NCBI GenBank assembly: GCA_021234155.1
Contig: JAJEKV010000011.1
Location: forward strand, 17,502,677-17,566,676
Direction of reading: 5' to 3'
Length of the DNA stretch: 64,000 nucleotides
Source: Isoetes taiwanensis
Taxonomy: Eukaryota; Streptophyta; Lycopodiopsida; Isoetales; Isoetaceae
Below the pieces are notes generated by a model, which was not told the DNA's origin, ran no database searches, and was given only the letters and a program-made list of their open reading frames with translations. This document shows positions 45,717 to 57,419 of the stretch, one piece after another. Positions within the stretch are counted from its first letter, which is position 1. Each line of letters begins with the position of its first letter. The translations under genes and the position numbers were made by a program.

Positions 45717-47279
45717 TCTCTTGGGCTCATGATCAATCTCTTGTTTTGTATTTCAAGCATCTCCAAAAGTTTTAAGCCCAAAAATATTTGGATCTCTGAC
45801 ACATTCTTGCATTATCATCCGTGATACTTGCCCACTTTTTCTAAGAGGAAGGGGGCAAGCGTGATTTAATGGCAAAATAAAGTTCTTATTTGTGACATTT
45901 GGGTTGATCGACGCTATTTTTGCTATCCTCTATTCTGTGCACAAGGCGCATACATTTATTTCTTATTTCTTACGAGACAAGTTTGCCACAGGTAATACAG
46001 TTCTTATTTTTGGGTGTCCCTTCGGGTCTTCAGTACTACTCCAGTTCTTTTATTTTCGAGTGTATTTTGGGTGCTTTGAACTCGGAGATGCTCTGTGGGT
46101 CTTTCATGTTCTTCATCACCATACTCTGTGATATTTGCCCAATGGTTTCACAAAGGGACAAATTCTGCCACAGTTCTTTTCATCAAGCACTTGGATTCTC
46201 CGTCCAGCACATGCATTCTATTTTGGATGCTGGGATGCCCTCGGATCTTTAATCTGAGACCCAAAATTCAAAATCGGCCTCTGCTCTCTCATTCAAGATC
46301 GGAATCGCCGCCCCAACTTTGTTATCTTGGACAAGCCCCATCGGTTTCTTATTGATGATTTTGCTCGGATGCAACATACAGCTCTATCGTGATTCCTAAC
46401 TTTGATTCATGCTCTACATTCATAACTCTGATTTCATGCTCGCCCTCGGCAGACACCACGGTAGGTGCAACATTGGGGGCACTTCACCCCTTTTGTTCAA
46501 CCAGAACGCAGGGCTATCACCAATGATTTGACATATTTTGCTATATTTCGCTATTGTTGGGGAACAAAAGAGTCAAGTTTTAGTCAGATTTTCTGCATCC
46601 TTCCACAGGACTTTTGTATCACAGAGCAGACAACCACCGAAACATAGGAACATGGTCTTACTGGTCTTACTTTCGTCGGCATGGTTTGCCTTCGCGAACA
46701 AGCCCCAAACAAATTTTCTTGCATCAACAGTTCAATCTTCTGGGGTAATGTCTTTTACAGTTCCATGGGATCAAGCTCGCTCCATTTTCCTCAAAAGCCC
46801 CATGGATTTGTTATGCCAATTAGCCATGGATTCAGCAATATCTTCAAGCCGTCTTGGAGCTGCATAGCCAACCGATGTCTCATCCGTCTCCTGGCATATT
46901 TTAAAGACAATGAGATGCCCTTTTTCTGCAACAAACAATTTTTCGGCTTAGCAAGAGCCTCTGCATTTAGTAAAGCCTTGCATTTTGCGGCGTTGGCTGC
47001 AACTGAGAATCACTTCTGCACCCTTCATCTGCATCTATCAACAGACCATGGCATGACAACGGTTTTCCACTGCCAGAATCCATCAAGTTTGTGTCCTGGC
47101 ATAACAGCAAACAGCGCATCTGTGTTCCCCCTGCATCCGAAAGTTTTTAGCACCATCTTAAGCGGCATTGGCCCAGCAACAGCAGTGACAAAATCTGCCA
47201 GTTTTTCATGAAATACCGCCTTCTTCACCGTCAGCTCCACAGATTCGTTCCGATCAAGAGCCTCTGCGTACTTTGGAAC

Positions 47280-48375
47280 CAACGGTTCCACGGCCCCTCA
47301 CGGCTCACGGCGTGGAGACTCTCAGAGCAAAAAGAAAGCCACGGCCCATCACGGCCTGGCTTCTCGGACCTTCGTGGCCTTATGGAAACAGAGTAAGTTC
47401 TACAGGAATTCTTCTCAGCCTGAAGCTCTGTCTCAATATTTTCATCAAGCAATTTACCTTATGAAGAATCTGTTGCAACATTCGCACTGTATCAGACAGA
47501 CAGACTTGGATTTGTACATCGCCAAGCAAAATCTTAAAGCCATCTTTGAGCGGCATAGGCCTAGCAGCAGCGGCGATGCACCCCCTTCGTGGCCATGAAA
47601 TGCCCTATCCTTTTTTTCGTGACAATCTTCCTCTCAGCTCCAGATTTATCCGTTGAAATCAAGAGTACCAGCTATGCATACCTCCACGGCCCCTCAAGGC
47701 GTGGACCAACGACTTTCTAGGCGCCACGGCCTGTCACGGCGTGGCCTCTCCGCACTCAGCACCTCAAGGCAAACTGTCCGTCAGAGCATCAGAGCCCCAC
47801 GGCCATCACGGCGTGGCTTCAAGTCTGCAAATCCTTACCAGCGTGCATCTGCAAAACCTTCGTAGAAGCCCACGACCATCACGGCGTGGCTTCCAGTCTG
47901 CAGTATCTTCAAGAGCTCCCACGGCCCTTCACGGCGTGGCCTGCTCCCACGGCCGTCACGGCGTGGCCTTCCGCCCTCAGAACCCCACGGCTTGGCCTCA
48001 ACACCAAAAACCTCACGGGCGTGGCCTCTGCGTGAACCACGGCCCCCATGGCGTGGCCTCAACATCAGATATCTCACGGCCCTCACGGCATCAAACCCCA
48101 CGGCCCATCCTCTGGCGTGGCACATTTCTCTCATGTCAACACATTGTCATCATCCTTTATGACTTTCTTTCCTAGAGAGACTTAGACACTTGAATATTCC
48201 ACATGGCCCATATTTTTGGTGTTTTCTAATGTTCAAGCCATTTTTACACACCAGAATATCTCGTCCTACCATTATACCTTTGGAGGTCAAATTTCATGCA
48301 ACTATGACTTCAAACATCACGGCCCCACGGCGTGAGTCCAACAAAATTGTCACGGCCCCTCACGGCGTGACTTCA
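47280..48375. repeat. array of CACGGCC..CACGGCGTGG hairpin motifs
   Basis: About fifteen to twenty irregularly spaced copies of CCACGGCCnnTCACGGCGTGG, here given in two parts: CCACGGCC and CACGGCGTGG. The two halves are partly complementary (CCACG against CGTGG). All lie in the interior of the nested element. Minus-strand frames through it (for example 47835-48134) are by-products of the repeat. Confidence 0.75.
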
Positions 48376-49140
48376 AGCACAAACTTTCGATCCACTTTTT
48401 TGGCTTGGCAAACATCTGGAGCATATTTTTGGCACATTTTGGGGGACGCCTCATCTTTTGCCCGATTCTTAGATCTGCTTTGCACCTTTGTACCAATAAA
48501 TTTCAAGTTCCTGCAATGGCGTGAAGATGAATTCTGCCTTCCGCCCCTTTGTACATCAACCTCACATGGCCACATGGCGTGTGTAGGCCAATTTCAACAA
48601 TTTCTCTTTGGTGTCAACTTTTTCAAGTTCAACATTTTGATCAACCACATCCGTCCATAATACATGGCGGTTGAGCCTCGTTCAAGTTCAACAAATGGCG
48701 TGAAGATGACTTAGGGCCTTCCGCCCCTTCAATTTCAACTCCTTCAAGTTCAATTATCTGTTCAAACTCTTTCAAGTTCCACACATGGCATGAAGATGAC
48801 TTAGGACCTTCTGCCCCTTCAACAATTTTTCTTTCCAAATTTTTGTTCAACTCATTACAAGACACTTTGATTGGCGATATAGTCGAGCTAAGTGGCTCTC
48901 TGAGAAGAGAAGTGGTGACCTTCTCAACATTAGATTTGACTTCTATGGAATTAAAGGAGCTCTTGTGGCAAGCTCAAGAGAAGTGGTGACAGCCTTCTCA
49001 ACCTCTCATGATTTCTGTACTTCATCGACATTTGCATTTTTGGGTCAAGAATTTTCGGCGACATTATCATTATTTCCCCTCACTTTGGCCACTGTTGTAA
49101 ATGTTTAACCTGATGTTATAAAGGTTCTACATAGTTTGGT

Positions 49141-49154
49141 GTGGTGGGGGGGAG
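49141..49154 (+). promoter_or_regulatory. polypurine tract of nested element
   Basis: GTGGTGGGGGGGAG directly before the 3' LTR. Confidence 0.85.
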
Positions 49155-49601
49155 TGTTAGCCCTTTGGGCTAAACATATGTATGAGTGGCATGGACCACA
49201 TGTATTTATCACATTGGACCACTTGATCTAGGGTCCAGATTTAGCCCACATATGTGGTAGGTGGCATAGGCCACATGTATTTGTCATATTGGACCCCATA
49301 ATCTATGGCCCAGATTTAGCCTAGATCTGTGGACGGTGAGATGTCAGTTAGGGTTAGGGTTTTGCTCTACTATTTAGAGAGAGCATTTTCTCTCATTGTT
49401 TAGGTTTTTGCTCACGTTTTGGAGCACCTCCTTTTGGAGCATCAATATAATTTTGTTTTGTTCATTCTTTGCTTTGTTCTTGTTCTTGGAGTTTCTTCCC
49501 ATCTTCTTTTGTTGATCCATGAGCATTTGTGGCAGCCTTGTGGCATCCGGCAGTCATGGACTGCTGCTGCAAGGTGATGCCAAGAACCCCAAACATCAAC
49601 A
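49155..49601 (+). repeat. 3' LTR of nested element
   Basis: 447 bp, matches 45254-45697 with about ten differences, including a 3-bp insertion in the GAGAGAG...CTCTC stretch. Confidence 0.93.
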
Positions 49602-50439
49602 AAGAGATATTGTAAAGGTAGCTCTTACAGGGATAAATTGGCTGAAGTGCAGATGGATCATGATTCCAATGCTATGTAGAGTTACTGAACATCACACTTT
49701 GGCCATCTTCAACATGGCACTTACTAAGAGTAAGAACACCATCAACATTCAGATCTTCTATTCTGCCGAGGACATTGACATTGACATGCTTGCACTTAAG
49801 AGGTATTTTGTATTTCACATCTCCTTTTATTAATATTGAGTGGATTGGATACCATGTTAGCAGCTTCTTTCATTCATTTGCTACAAAATAGATTTGGTCT
49901 TTTGCAGGCTCCACATCCTCACTATGGCACGCGGTTGTGTCGAGTGTCCCACTTTTTTGAAGCATGGACAAAATCCTTCACCCGGTTGTGAAGATTCATA
50001 AGTGTCCAGCAGAAAGATGGGGATTCATGTGGCCTCTATGTTGCGGCTTATATCAGAAGTTTGTAGACACAATCGTGTGTGGTAAAACTACCAATGTGAG
50101 TGTCTCACTTCTTTGTCTTGCAAACAAATGGTGTTTAATACTTATTATGTAAGTATTGTTGTCACATTCGCAGAGATTACCGAAATTGGTTCTTGCCAAA
50201 GTATCAGGAGGATCGTCATTGATGTTCTCATTCGAGCACTACTCGGGAGTTAGACCACATTCACATGCTTTTAGAAATCATTAGACCACGGTACTAATAA
50301 ATGTGGTCGAGAAACGACCTATCCCTATTGTCAATGCTAAACACTATTTGATTATAAAATACACATTTTTTCATTGATTTTTTAATGAATAAAATCTCTT
50401 TTATTCAACTCCACCATACTTTATTGATAAATTGCATGT

Positions 50440-51142
50440 TCTTTCATATCAGGGGGTGTCTGAGAAAAGGTTGATAGTGTTTGATATCAATAATGTTTTG
50501 GCAAAACAAATACATAGGACTTTGGTATCGGATGATCGACTAGTTGGAAATTATGACATAATAGGCAAGAAAGTGTTGTTTTAAGGCCCCACCTAGGCGA
50601 ATTCACGGAATTTGTATTTGAACACTTTGAAGTAGGAATATGGTCATCAATAGCTCCATGGAACCTATCAAGAGTAGTGGATAAAATCTTCACAATGACG
50701 CGGATAAGGGACTTAAGGTTCACCTTTGATGGAAGCCATTTGTTTGGAGCTGCCTTCCGGGACAAAGATATGAAGACAAACCTTTGTATCGAAGCCAATT
50801 GAGTTTATATACGAGAAGTATCAGGGCGGGAATGACGTGACAACACACTAATAGTAGGCGACTCCGGAGTACAAGATGCTCTTCAATCCCAACGAGAATT
50901 GCATATGCCCACCTTCATGGCAGGAAAGTGATGTTGAAGACACGGGTCTCTTGACACTTCGAAACCATGGCTAGAGGGTTTGTTGATAACACCGGACCTG
51001 CAGCAAGTATGTGAAGCGAAATCCTTTCGCAATCCAACCGATGTACTAACAACGGTTGTGCGGAGGCAAATGCTTTCGAGAGAGCTACAAGGGCGAGATG
51101 GCATGTCCGGCTATGGACAAGCTGCAAGAAAGTAACATATTG
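50440..51142 (+). pseudogene. FCP1/NIF-like phosphatase segment, frameshifted
   Basis: Plus-strand frames read KRLIVFDINNVLAKQ (about 50470-50515), then across a frame change EFTEFVFEHFEVGIWSS and NLSRVVDKIF (about 50600-50690), then SPEYKMLFNPNENCICPP further on. Strand-loop-helix order and FEVGIWSS resemble the HAD-fold FCP1/SCP phosphatases, in which the nucleophile motif is DxDxT/V. Here the second Asp is Asn (FDINNV), so catalysis would be doubtful even without the frameshifts. It lies in the plus-strand gene after the Ulp1-like part and ends facing the transposase gene. It may be a captured host domain. Confidence 0.45.
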
Positions 51143-51787
51143 AAAATGAGAATAGTATGTCTTGGCTTCGGTTTGTGACCAGTTTTTGAATGTAATTTAA
51201 TGTTAATATAAAACATGAACAACAGACTTGTATATATTGACATCATATCGATATGATCGGGTTGTATATCTTGTGATATGTAATACAAGAGTTTTTGTCT
51301 CCATACATGTTCCACTTTTCGCTTTGTTTCATGAATCAAAAGAAAAGCTATTGATATCCATTATAGCGGAACAAGTTTCTGACTAGTTTAACTTCTTCAC
51401 GCAACAATTGATGAACATTTTGTACTTTCGATATACATTGTGCTTGGAATCGGAAGATATTGTGTGATCTTGAAATTTAAGTATCAAAATGCACTTTGAT
51501 TAAAAATAAGTAAATAAGAAAAACTTGCAAACAATCGACTAGTTTTCTCAACATAACACGCAGACTAGTTTAACTTCTTCATGCAACAATTGATGAACAT
51601 TTTGTACTTTCGATATACATTTTTGCTTGGTCACGAAGATATTACGTGATCTTGAAAATTGAAGTATCAAAATGCACTTCAGATTAAAAAATAAGTAAAT
51701 AACAAAAAAACTTGCAGCAATCGACTAGTTTTCTCAACATAACAGAAGATGATGGCAAATATGAAAGTTCCTTTGTATAGAACTTAG
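51143..51787. other. space between the two convergent transposon genes
   Basis: AT-rich, with a direct repeat of about 150 bp: GACTAGTTTAACTTCTTCA(T/C)GCAACAATTG appears at about 51379 and 51560, each followed by similar sequence to ATCGACTAGTTTTCTCAACATAACA. Probably the overlapping 3' regions of both genes. Confidence 0.6.
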
Positions 51788-54700
51788 TCATGTGCACTCA
51801 ACAATCTCAGGTAGGCTTGATATAAGCATGTCATGCACCTCTCGTGTGATCATATATGCTGTACGTGCCCCCTTCAACTTATGCTTGACCTGCTGCATCA
51901 TGAACTTTGCTCCAATTACAGATTCAATTGGTACCAATATTATTTTGTCATCCAACAACTTGTACTTGTGGTTTGTGCCTTGTAGCAGTTGATAGTAATG
52001 ACCAGCTATAACCCTGTCACCAGCAAGCATTCTATTTCCATAGTCGTCAATCACATCTTCCTGAAGAATATGCATCTCCTTCACGCATAGGAGGACGAAG
52101 TATGGAACATTTTCATGATTCTGGAGCAGCAAAAGATGCAAATATGTCTCAATTTGGAGTACATCGGATAGTTCTTGCTCATCACTGCATAAAACCAACT
52201 AGCTCTTCTTGTTAATTCGACACGGGCGAACTAGGCTCCGATTTGTGCAAGCTTCCATGAACCACAATGCTCGAGATTCTCACATTCTCCCCATCCCGAA
52301 ATTCAAGCAACCATTGCAAAAACATGACAGGGATCTATACATGTCAAGTGTTGGGTCAGCTGGATTAATAGCGGACACACAAATGTATAGCTAGAGTACT
52401 GGGCAATGTCTCAATCTGAGCGAGGGTCCCTTGGTAATGTCTTCCGCCATCACCTCCCATATGACTCTGTCCATTTTGCACTTCTTTTGTCTCAGCAAAG
52501 TGCAAGTAGAGTTGGCACCCAAAATCGGAACACCATTCTCTTTCCTTTGCTCGTCTGCTAGGAACCTTTTCTCCAAAGCAGCCTGCCCATCATGTTCTCC
52601 TTTTCCATGGCCTGAGCCAAAATAATTCCTTTGCATCCTAATTTTATACCTGTTATAATATTGGGCCACATTCAAATAAAAGGCTCGAGAACACTTAAAC
52701 TGAGCAGCACACCCATCAGACCACATGACATGGTATTTGATGTGGTCAAAACCTTTATGCATCATCCAAATATGGTGCTTCTTGAGTGCAGCCTGAACAA
52801 AGAAAGCATCATGCTTCATAACATCGGAAACATACAAATGAAGTTTTTTTTTTCAGCTCGCCATTGACTTTCATCATGGTTATATGCACGAATAGTTATC
52901 GGTCATTGTTCCAATGCTCGGATTTGAACCTCCACTGAATGGGCGCAAAGTGTAGTTCTCTGCAAAGTCCATTCGCGACAAAAGCAGAATCATCCCTCAA
53001 ATTTTGCGATTTCCTGAATTGTTTGCTCTCGCCAACTTGCTTTGAAATGTTGTGAATAGTGAACTTTGTAAGGTCTTTGAAACATCTTGTCAAGCAATGT
53101 ACACGGACTCCGCCAGAATAACAAGCTTCAACCTCCTTGAAGTGCCGCTTTGGAAGGTTCGTTCGTGCTTGTAAACTTGCCATTCAATGTTCTCATTCTG
53201 CGACTCTTTCTCCTTAGGACATATTTGAATATTTTTCATTGCCGCGGTTCGGCACTCTCCTTGACCTGATCAAACTATGCCACTCTTCGCCTTCCTTGTC
53301 CAGACCGTAGCTCTCCACATAGCACCAACATTTTGAAATGTTTTAGAAGGAGCTTGGCGGACGCCATTGTTCTCATCGCTGCACAAACACCACAAGAACA
53401 TGTACAATTGGCATGAAATTTGCTCCTCGGGGCGCTAAAAGCTTTTACGTATAGATCGGCTTGTTCATGCTTCACGCATGGAACATGTGTTCCTCTCTTT
53501 CAACCTTCTCACACACGTAGGCTTAAGCGGCTCGAACTTTTCGATGCTAATCTTCACTCCGGGATGTTCATCTTTGAACATCTCATACAATTCACTCTGC
53601 AAGAAAAAAGCGGCATGTATAAGTAAGATATAAATTAGAACTACTTACGAATCCAAAGATGTTGCGGACATTGCATTAGTTCTATGGCATTCGGATCATG
53701 ATTTGATATACATTCAACTACTATACCACAACGCCATTACATACCATGTACATGATATGTATAAATGTATAAAGAATGTACTCAAAGAGTTCGGATGTAC
53801 ATAAAAACTCAATATGTAACCGGGTAACAGGCGATTGTCATCATTATTCTGGATGTATGTATTCAATACTTTTCTTATGTAAGGAAGTACATTTAAATAC
53901 TTTTATGTATCACCCTATCTTTCAAAACTATGTTGAGATCAGGAAAGCCTAAAATGTACTATAATGTACTTGGGAACTACAAAAGACTATAATAACACAA
54001 CCTGACTTTCAACACATTTTCTGCCTTATGCCACATTGGATGTAATTGGAAGTACATCCAAGTACTTTTCCTGTTAAACATAGCTCATTCAGTACTTCCA
54101 AGTGTAAAAATATAATTACCGTAGTTGGATGTACTTCAATGTATACCCTAAGCATCCCTTGCATGGAATGCAAATAGGATTACTAAACTTATCCAGGATG
54201 CACAGAAGCTAGCTTCTATCAAGCTTGCAAAAAAGAGGATTAAAAGACTTAAAACTGACTTGGGGCATGTCAAAAGCTGGATTGGAAGTGTCCTTTTCTT
54301 CACGACATCCATGTACTTTGGAGAAGTTTTTTGTGTGGGTTAACCAAAACTCATTTACCAAGCTGTTTGGTTGATTAGGAAGCATGTATGCCTACAGGTT
54401 GCCTTCTGCCCGGTGCCCACATATTAGCTTTTTGATAATGACATCCGCTTTCTTCTAATTGCGGCTTTTGTGAGGTTTCTTGCTTGCACTTGAAGAATTG
54501 GAGGCTACTCCTTTTGCACGAGTTTTCCATTCTCACCAACAATCATTGATAGCTTGGGGAATGCTTAGCTGCTAATTTATCATTGCTATTTGCTTGTTTC
54601 ACTTCCTGCAAACCTTCCGCGGATATTTTTTAGCATAGTATCCTTCAATTGCTGCTTATTTGGATTTCCAATGGCGGGTTCAAAAAGAAGTGCACCTTTC

Positions 54701-54872
54701 ATCGAGCGGTTTTCATTTGCTAAAGCTCTCCTTTGCCGCAGGGGGCGTAAATCTTGAACCGATCATATATAAATTTACAAATTTCATCAATCTTACGCTT
54801 CATTTTCTTTGTCACATTCCCGATATTGCAATCTTCTTGCGCCATTTTACGTTCCTTAATTTTGTTCATCAT
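51788..54872 (-). pseudogene. DDE-like transposase gene, unassigned superfamily
   Basis: Minus-strand segments in order: MMNKIKERKMAQEDCNIGNV (from 54872, basic N-terminus), a part with HPGVKISIEKFEPLKPTCV near 53500-53600 followed by a Cys/His cluster (53275-53475, CTCSCGVC), 52896-53183, the core 52391-52837, and 51788-52198. The core has WSDGCAAQFKCSRAFYLNV and then NYFGSGHGKGEHDGQAALEK, i.e. D-x-(C/A)-x2-QFK and HGKG-x2-D-G. This signature occurs in uncharacterised transposon-derived proteins and fits an RNase H-fold DDE enzyme. I do not know its superfamily. Introns or frameshifts separate the parts, and one stop interrupts the N-terminal segment. It points inward from the right terminus. 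Confidence 0.65.
53700..54150. repeat. cluster of TGTAC/GTACA motifs, right
   Basis: Repeated ATGTAC, GTACAT and AAGTAC(A/T) words (for example GGATGTAC, AAGTACATCCAAGTAC), matching the type of cluster at 44580-45010. Lies between coding parts of the transposase gene. Confidence 0.6.
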
Positions 54873-55143
54873 GGTTCTTGCGTGGTTTAGGGTTAATTTG
54901 GAGGAATTACGGCAAGAAGGAGGAAATCCACGAGGTGAGGCGAAGTTCTAGCCGAGAAAGTGGGAAATTCTTCTAACGTTCGGCGTTTCTTGGAGTAATT
55001 GAGGCGGGAATTGAAATCTGCTTCATGATTGCGTTTTAATTGACGTGGCAAGTAGTTCCGAAAAAAAAAAAGATTCCATAATATAGCTATTATATATACT
55101 GAAAAAACGGTTATGTATTTGAAATGTGATACATCTCTTACTC

Positions 55144-55161
55144 TACATTTGGCCAAATGTA
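55144..55161. repeat. subterminal palindrome, right
   Basis: TACATTTGGCCAAATGTA, a perfect 18-bp palindrome abutting the right terminal repeat. Confidence 0.9.
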
Positions 55162-55185
55162 AGACACCCTAGCTTTCGTTTACCC
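55162..55185 (-). repeat. right terminal inverted repeat
   Basis: Reverse complement of 43014-43037 with one mismatch, followed by GAAT. Confidence 0.92.
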
Positions 55186-55189
55186 GAAT

Positions 55190-57419
55190 ATATATTTTTT
55201 ACTTTGTTGTATGTCTAAATCATATTCTCCATGCAGATTAAAATACGGAGCAAGAAATATACTAAAATGTCAAAATTTGGTCTCAAACCAAACAATACAC
55301 TAGGATAGCTTCCAATTGATTGGCCTCCACTTCTACCATATTGAAATCCCCAAAGAGAAGTCAAGAAATGTCCTATCCCAAGCTAAGCACCTTGCTCCAT
55401 AAAGAAGCTCTCTGATGGGGTCCGTTATGAGCATACACATTAAATGAGACCATACTTATCCCCGTGTTCCTGCCCCAATGACCTAAATGATGAGTATGAG
55501 AAGATGATTGGCAAGGATGGAAGACATGCTATTAGCACCCCTGCGCTAGCAGAATCAGATGCTGCAATAAGAACATTGAAGCGCCAATCAATCATGTCTA
55601 CGAGCTTTGAAACACTTCCCTTGTGACACTTGTGTTCTTGGAGGCACACAAACTGAGTATCCAAGCTAAACAAGTAGAAGGAAGGAAGGAAATTCAATTC
55701 CTCCTTAAGGGGGGAAGCTGCTACTTTATTTCCTCTTTTATGAAACTAATCGCATTGATTTTGTGATGGAGTCAAATCAAATGAGACCACTGGCATCTTA
55801 GAAGAAAAATCTTGGACCTATGGCAGGCAGTAACTTCTTTAACCTCATTAGCCTACGAAAATGGAGAAAAGCGACTGTGGTTACGCAAGAAAGATAGTGA
55901 CATGAATTGAGATGCATAAGTATTAGACCGTTTAGTTGATTTTAGAGACAAAGGCAGGTGGATGTCTAGGTGGAGGGTGGATGCCACGATGATCAATATC
56001 CATGTACTACCCATGGGCCTCTATCCAAAATCCTTTAGCTGTAGCATGCACTTATAATAAAATCTCAAAAACTCCTTTTTCTTTTACAGAACTCAAAAAT
56101 TAAATTCTAAACTCTTGCTGTAAAAATTAACTCTCGTGTTCTAGGTTTGACCTTCATTGATCCAGTATTGACTTTGTGTTTGAGCTTCAATTAACTGAAT
56201 CAAATCATATCCAAATAATCTAAAAATTTGGGTACTTCTACAACAAGTTATTAACTATCTAAAATTGTAAAGACACCCCTAAGATTATCCATGTATCTCA
56301 TTTGTCACCTGATTGAGCATTAACACTATTTCAGGGATTGTCTATGTTTTGTGACAGATTTCCTTTTGATAAATATAATAGACCAATAGATTGATCAATT
56401 GTGCAAAACAAAGTATGAAAAAACTCAGAGTCTGATATATTAATTGTATCAATACTGTGGACCAACAAATACTTGATCAAAGCTTCATGCTTGAAAGTTT
56501 CCCATAATTTACATCAGCAATACTTATATTTTTTCAGAACCTCAAATGCATGCTTGGAATCCTTATCCAAGAGATTTGTTAGTTTCTTCTGAAGTACATA
56601 ATCTTGCATATCCTCAACTTCTAGTAGACCTGCTAACCAAGGCCTTAACTGCTCTGTAAAAAAATCACCTTCTCGACGAGATGGCTGGTGTAGTAAAAAA
56701 ATCACCTTCTCAACTTCTATAATTCTTTGGTTTTACAATTGTTCCTGTAGCCATGATTCTTGTAGATTTCTATAGCCATGTTTCTATAGCCATGATTTCT
56801 ATAATTCTTGTAGCCATGATAGAGTAGATCATTAATCAAGAGCGTGATGTATTCGCCCAAATACCCTTGTATCTAGAATTTTAGTAGATCTTGCTTAACG
56901 GCTTCTTATGCATTTCGATGATGTGTTTATACACATGGCTGAACACCAAATCAAAACAAGTTTTTCCTTCAGACCTCAATGCATGTTTCATGATCAAATT
57001 CGGAGTTTAAAATGCTCCACACAACATTCCAAAACTCTATTGCACGAGCACATAACTAGTATCTTCATGTGCTTAAGATGTTTTGCCACTGTCTGCTGGT
57101 TGGTAATGGTTCAACACCTTTCTCAAACAATTTGCACTCTAGCTCTATCATGCTTAGCATGTTTTGTTGCAGTTGTGAGGTCTCTCATCTTTCCTGTAAG
57201 TTTGCAATCATTTACATTTAAGCACATAGAGAAAAGCAATATAATTTACTAAAGTATATGGACAACAATTAGTTGGTGAGGATGCCTCCTCATATCACAA
57301 TTGGTGGCTTTCTTCTTTTTCTGGGCTATGTGCAACCTGAATTACAAAGCAAAGGATGGCAAATATAGAGAACATCCCTAAGCGTCTTGTAAACTATCCC
57401 TGGCCAAGACTACTAGCTC
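55190..57419. other. no confident gene; one exon-like frame
   Basis: Mostly AT-rich. The minus frame 56514-56705 reads EGDFFTEQLRPWLAGLLEVE and then KLTNLLDKDSKHAFEVLKKY, regular helical sequence resembling a host exon, but I cannot place it. A block near 56690-56830 repeats 'TTCTATAGCCATG' several times. Confidence 0.35.

Larger units (their letters stand above)
45254..49601 (+). mobile_element. nested non-coding LTR retrotransposon (4,348 bp)
   Basis: LTRs 45254-45697 and 49155-49601 (TGTTAG...CAACA), AAGAG target duplication, primer site at 45699 and polypurine tract at 49141-49154. The 3.4-kb interior has no gag or pol, so this is a non-autonomous (LARD-like) element. By eye the LTRs differ at roughly ten places in 445 bp, older than the copia insertion at 35 kb. 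The primer site resembles the tRNA-Asp type of Tat/Athila Ty3-gypsy elements, suggesting which autonomous partner mobilised it. Confidence 0.93.
45168..50160 (+). pseudogene. Ulp1-like (C48) cysteine protease segment, split by an LTR element
   Basis: The coding part runs from about 45168 to 45253, is interrupted by the retrotransposon 45254-49601, and resumes at 49607. After the break come INWLKCRWIMIPMLCRVTEH and HTLAIFN, a likely catalytic-His block, then an intron-like gap. The diagnostic QQKDGDSCGLYVAAYIRSL lies at about 49995-50055: Gln, Asp and nucleophile Cys as in Ulp1/SENP peptidases, which cleave SUMO or related tags. The QxDGxSCG block is out of frame with the sequence just before it, so a frameshift or further splice is needed. 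Plant MULE and CACTA transposons are known to carry Ulp1-like genes, so presence in a different transposon type is notable. Confidence 0.65.
43014..55185. mobile_element. 12.2-kb DNA transposon with 24-bp TIRs, unassigned superfamily
   Basis: The termini 43014-43037 and 55162-55185 are inverted repeats: GGGTAAAAGAAAGCTAGG plus GTGTCT, with one mismatch (A to C at position 8). The 4-bp target duplication is GAAT (43010-43013 and 55186-55189). A palindrome sits just inside each end. It contains two convergent multi-exon-like genes: plus strand 43345-51140 (coiled coil, RING-like, Ulp1-like, FCP1-like) and minus strand 54872-51788 (DDE-like transposase). Removing the nested LTR retrotransposon leaves about 7.8 kb. 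Frame breaks in several segments suggest it is no longer autonomous. The MITE at 60717 has matching ends. Confidence 0.85.

Noticed and set aside
47835-48134. Arg/Gly-rich minus-strand ORF
   Set aside because: Open only because of the GC-rich CACGGC repeats. No motif, and the codon pattern follows the repeat.
47280-48375. CRISPR-like array
   Set aside because: Spacing is irregular, repeats are degenerate, and the context is a plant retrotransposon.
45254-49601. Tandem segmental duplication
   Set aside because: TGTTAG...CAACA ends, primer site, polypurine tract and AAGAG duplication show a retrotransposon instead.
43014-55185. CACTA or MULE transposon
   Set aside because: Ends are not CACTA and the target duplication is 4 bp, not 3 or 9. 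The transposase core lacks recognisable MULE or TNP2 motifs.
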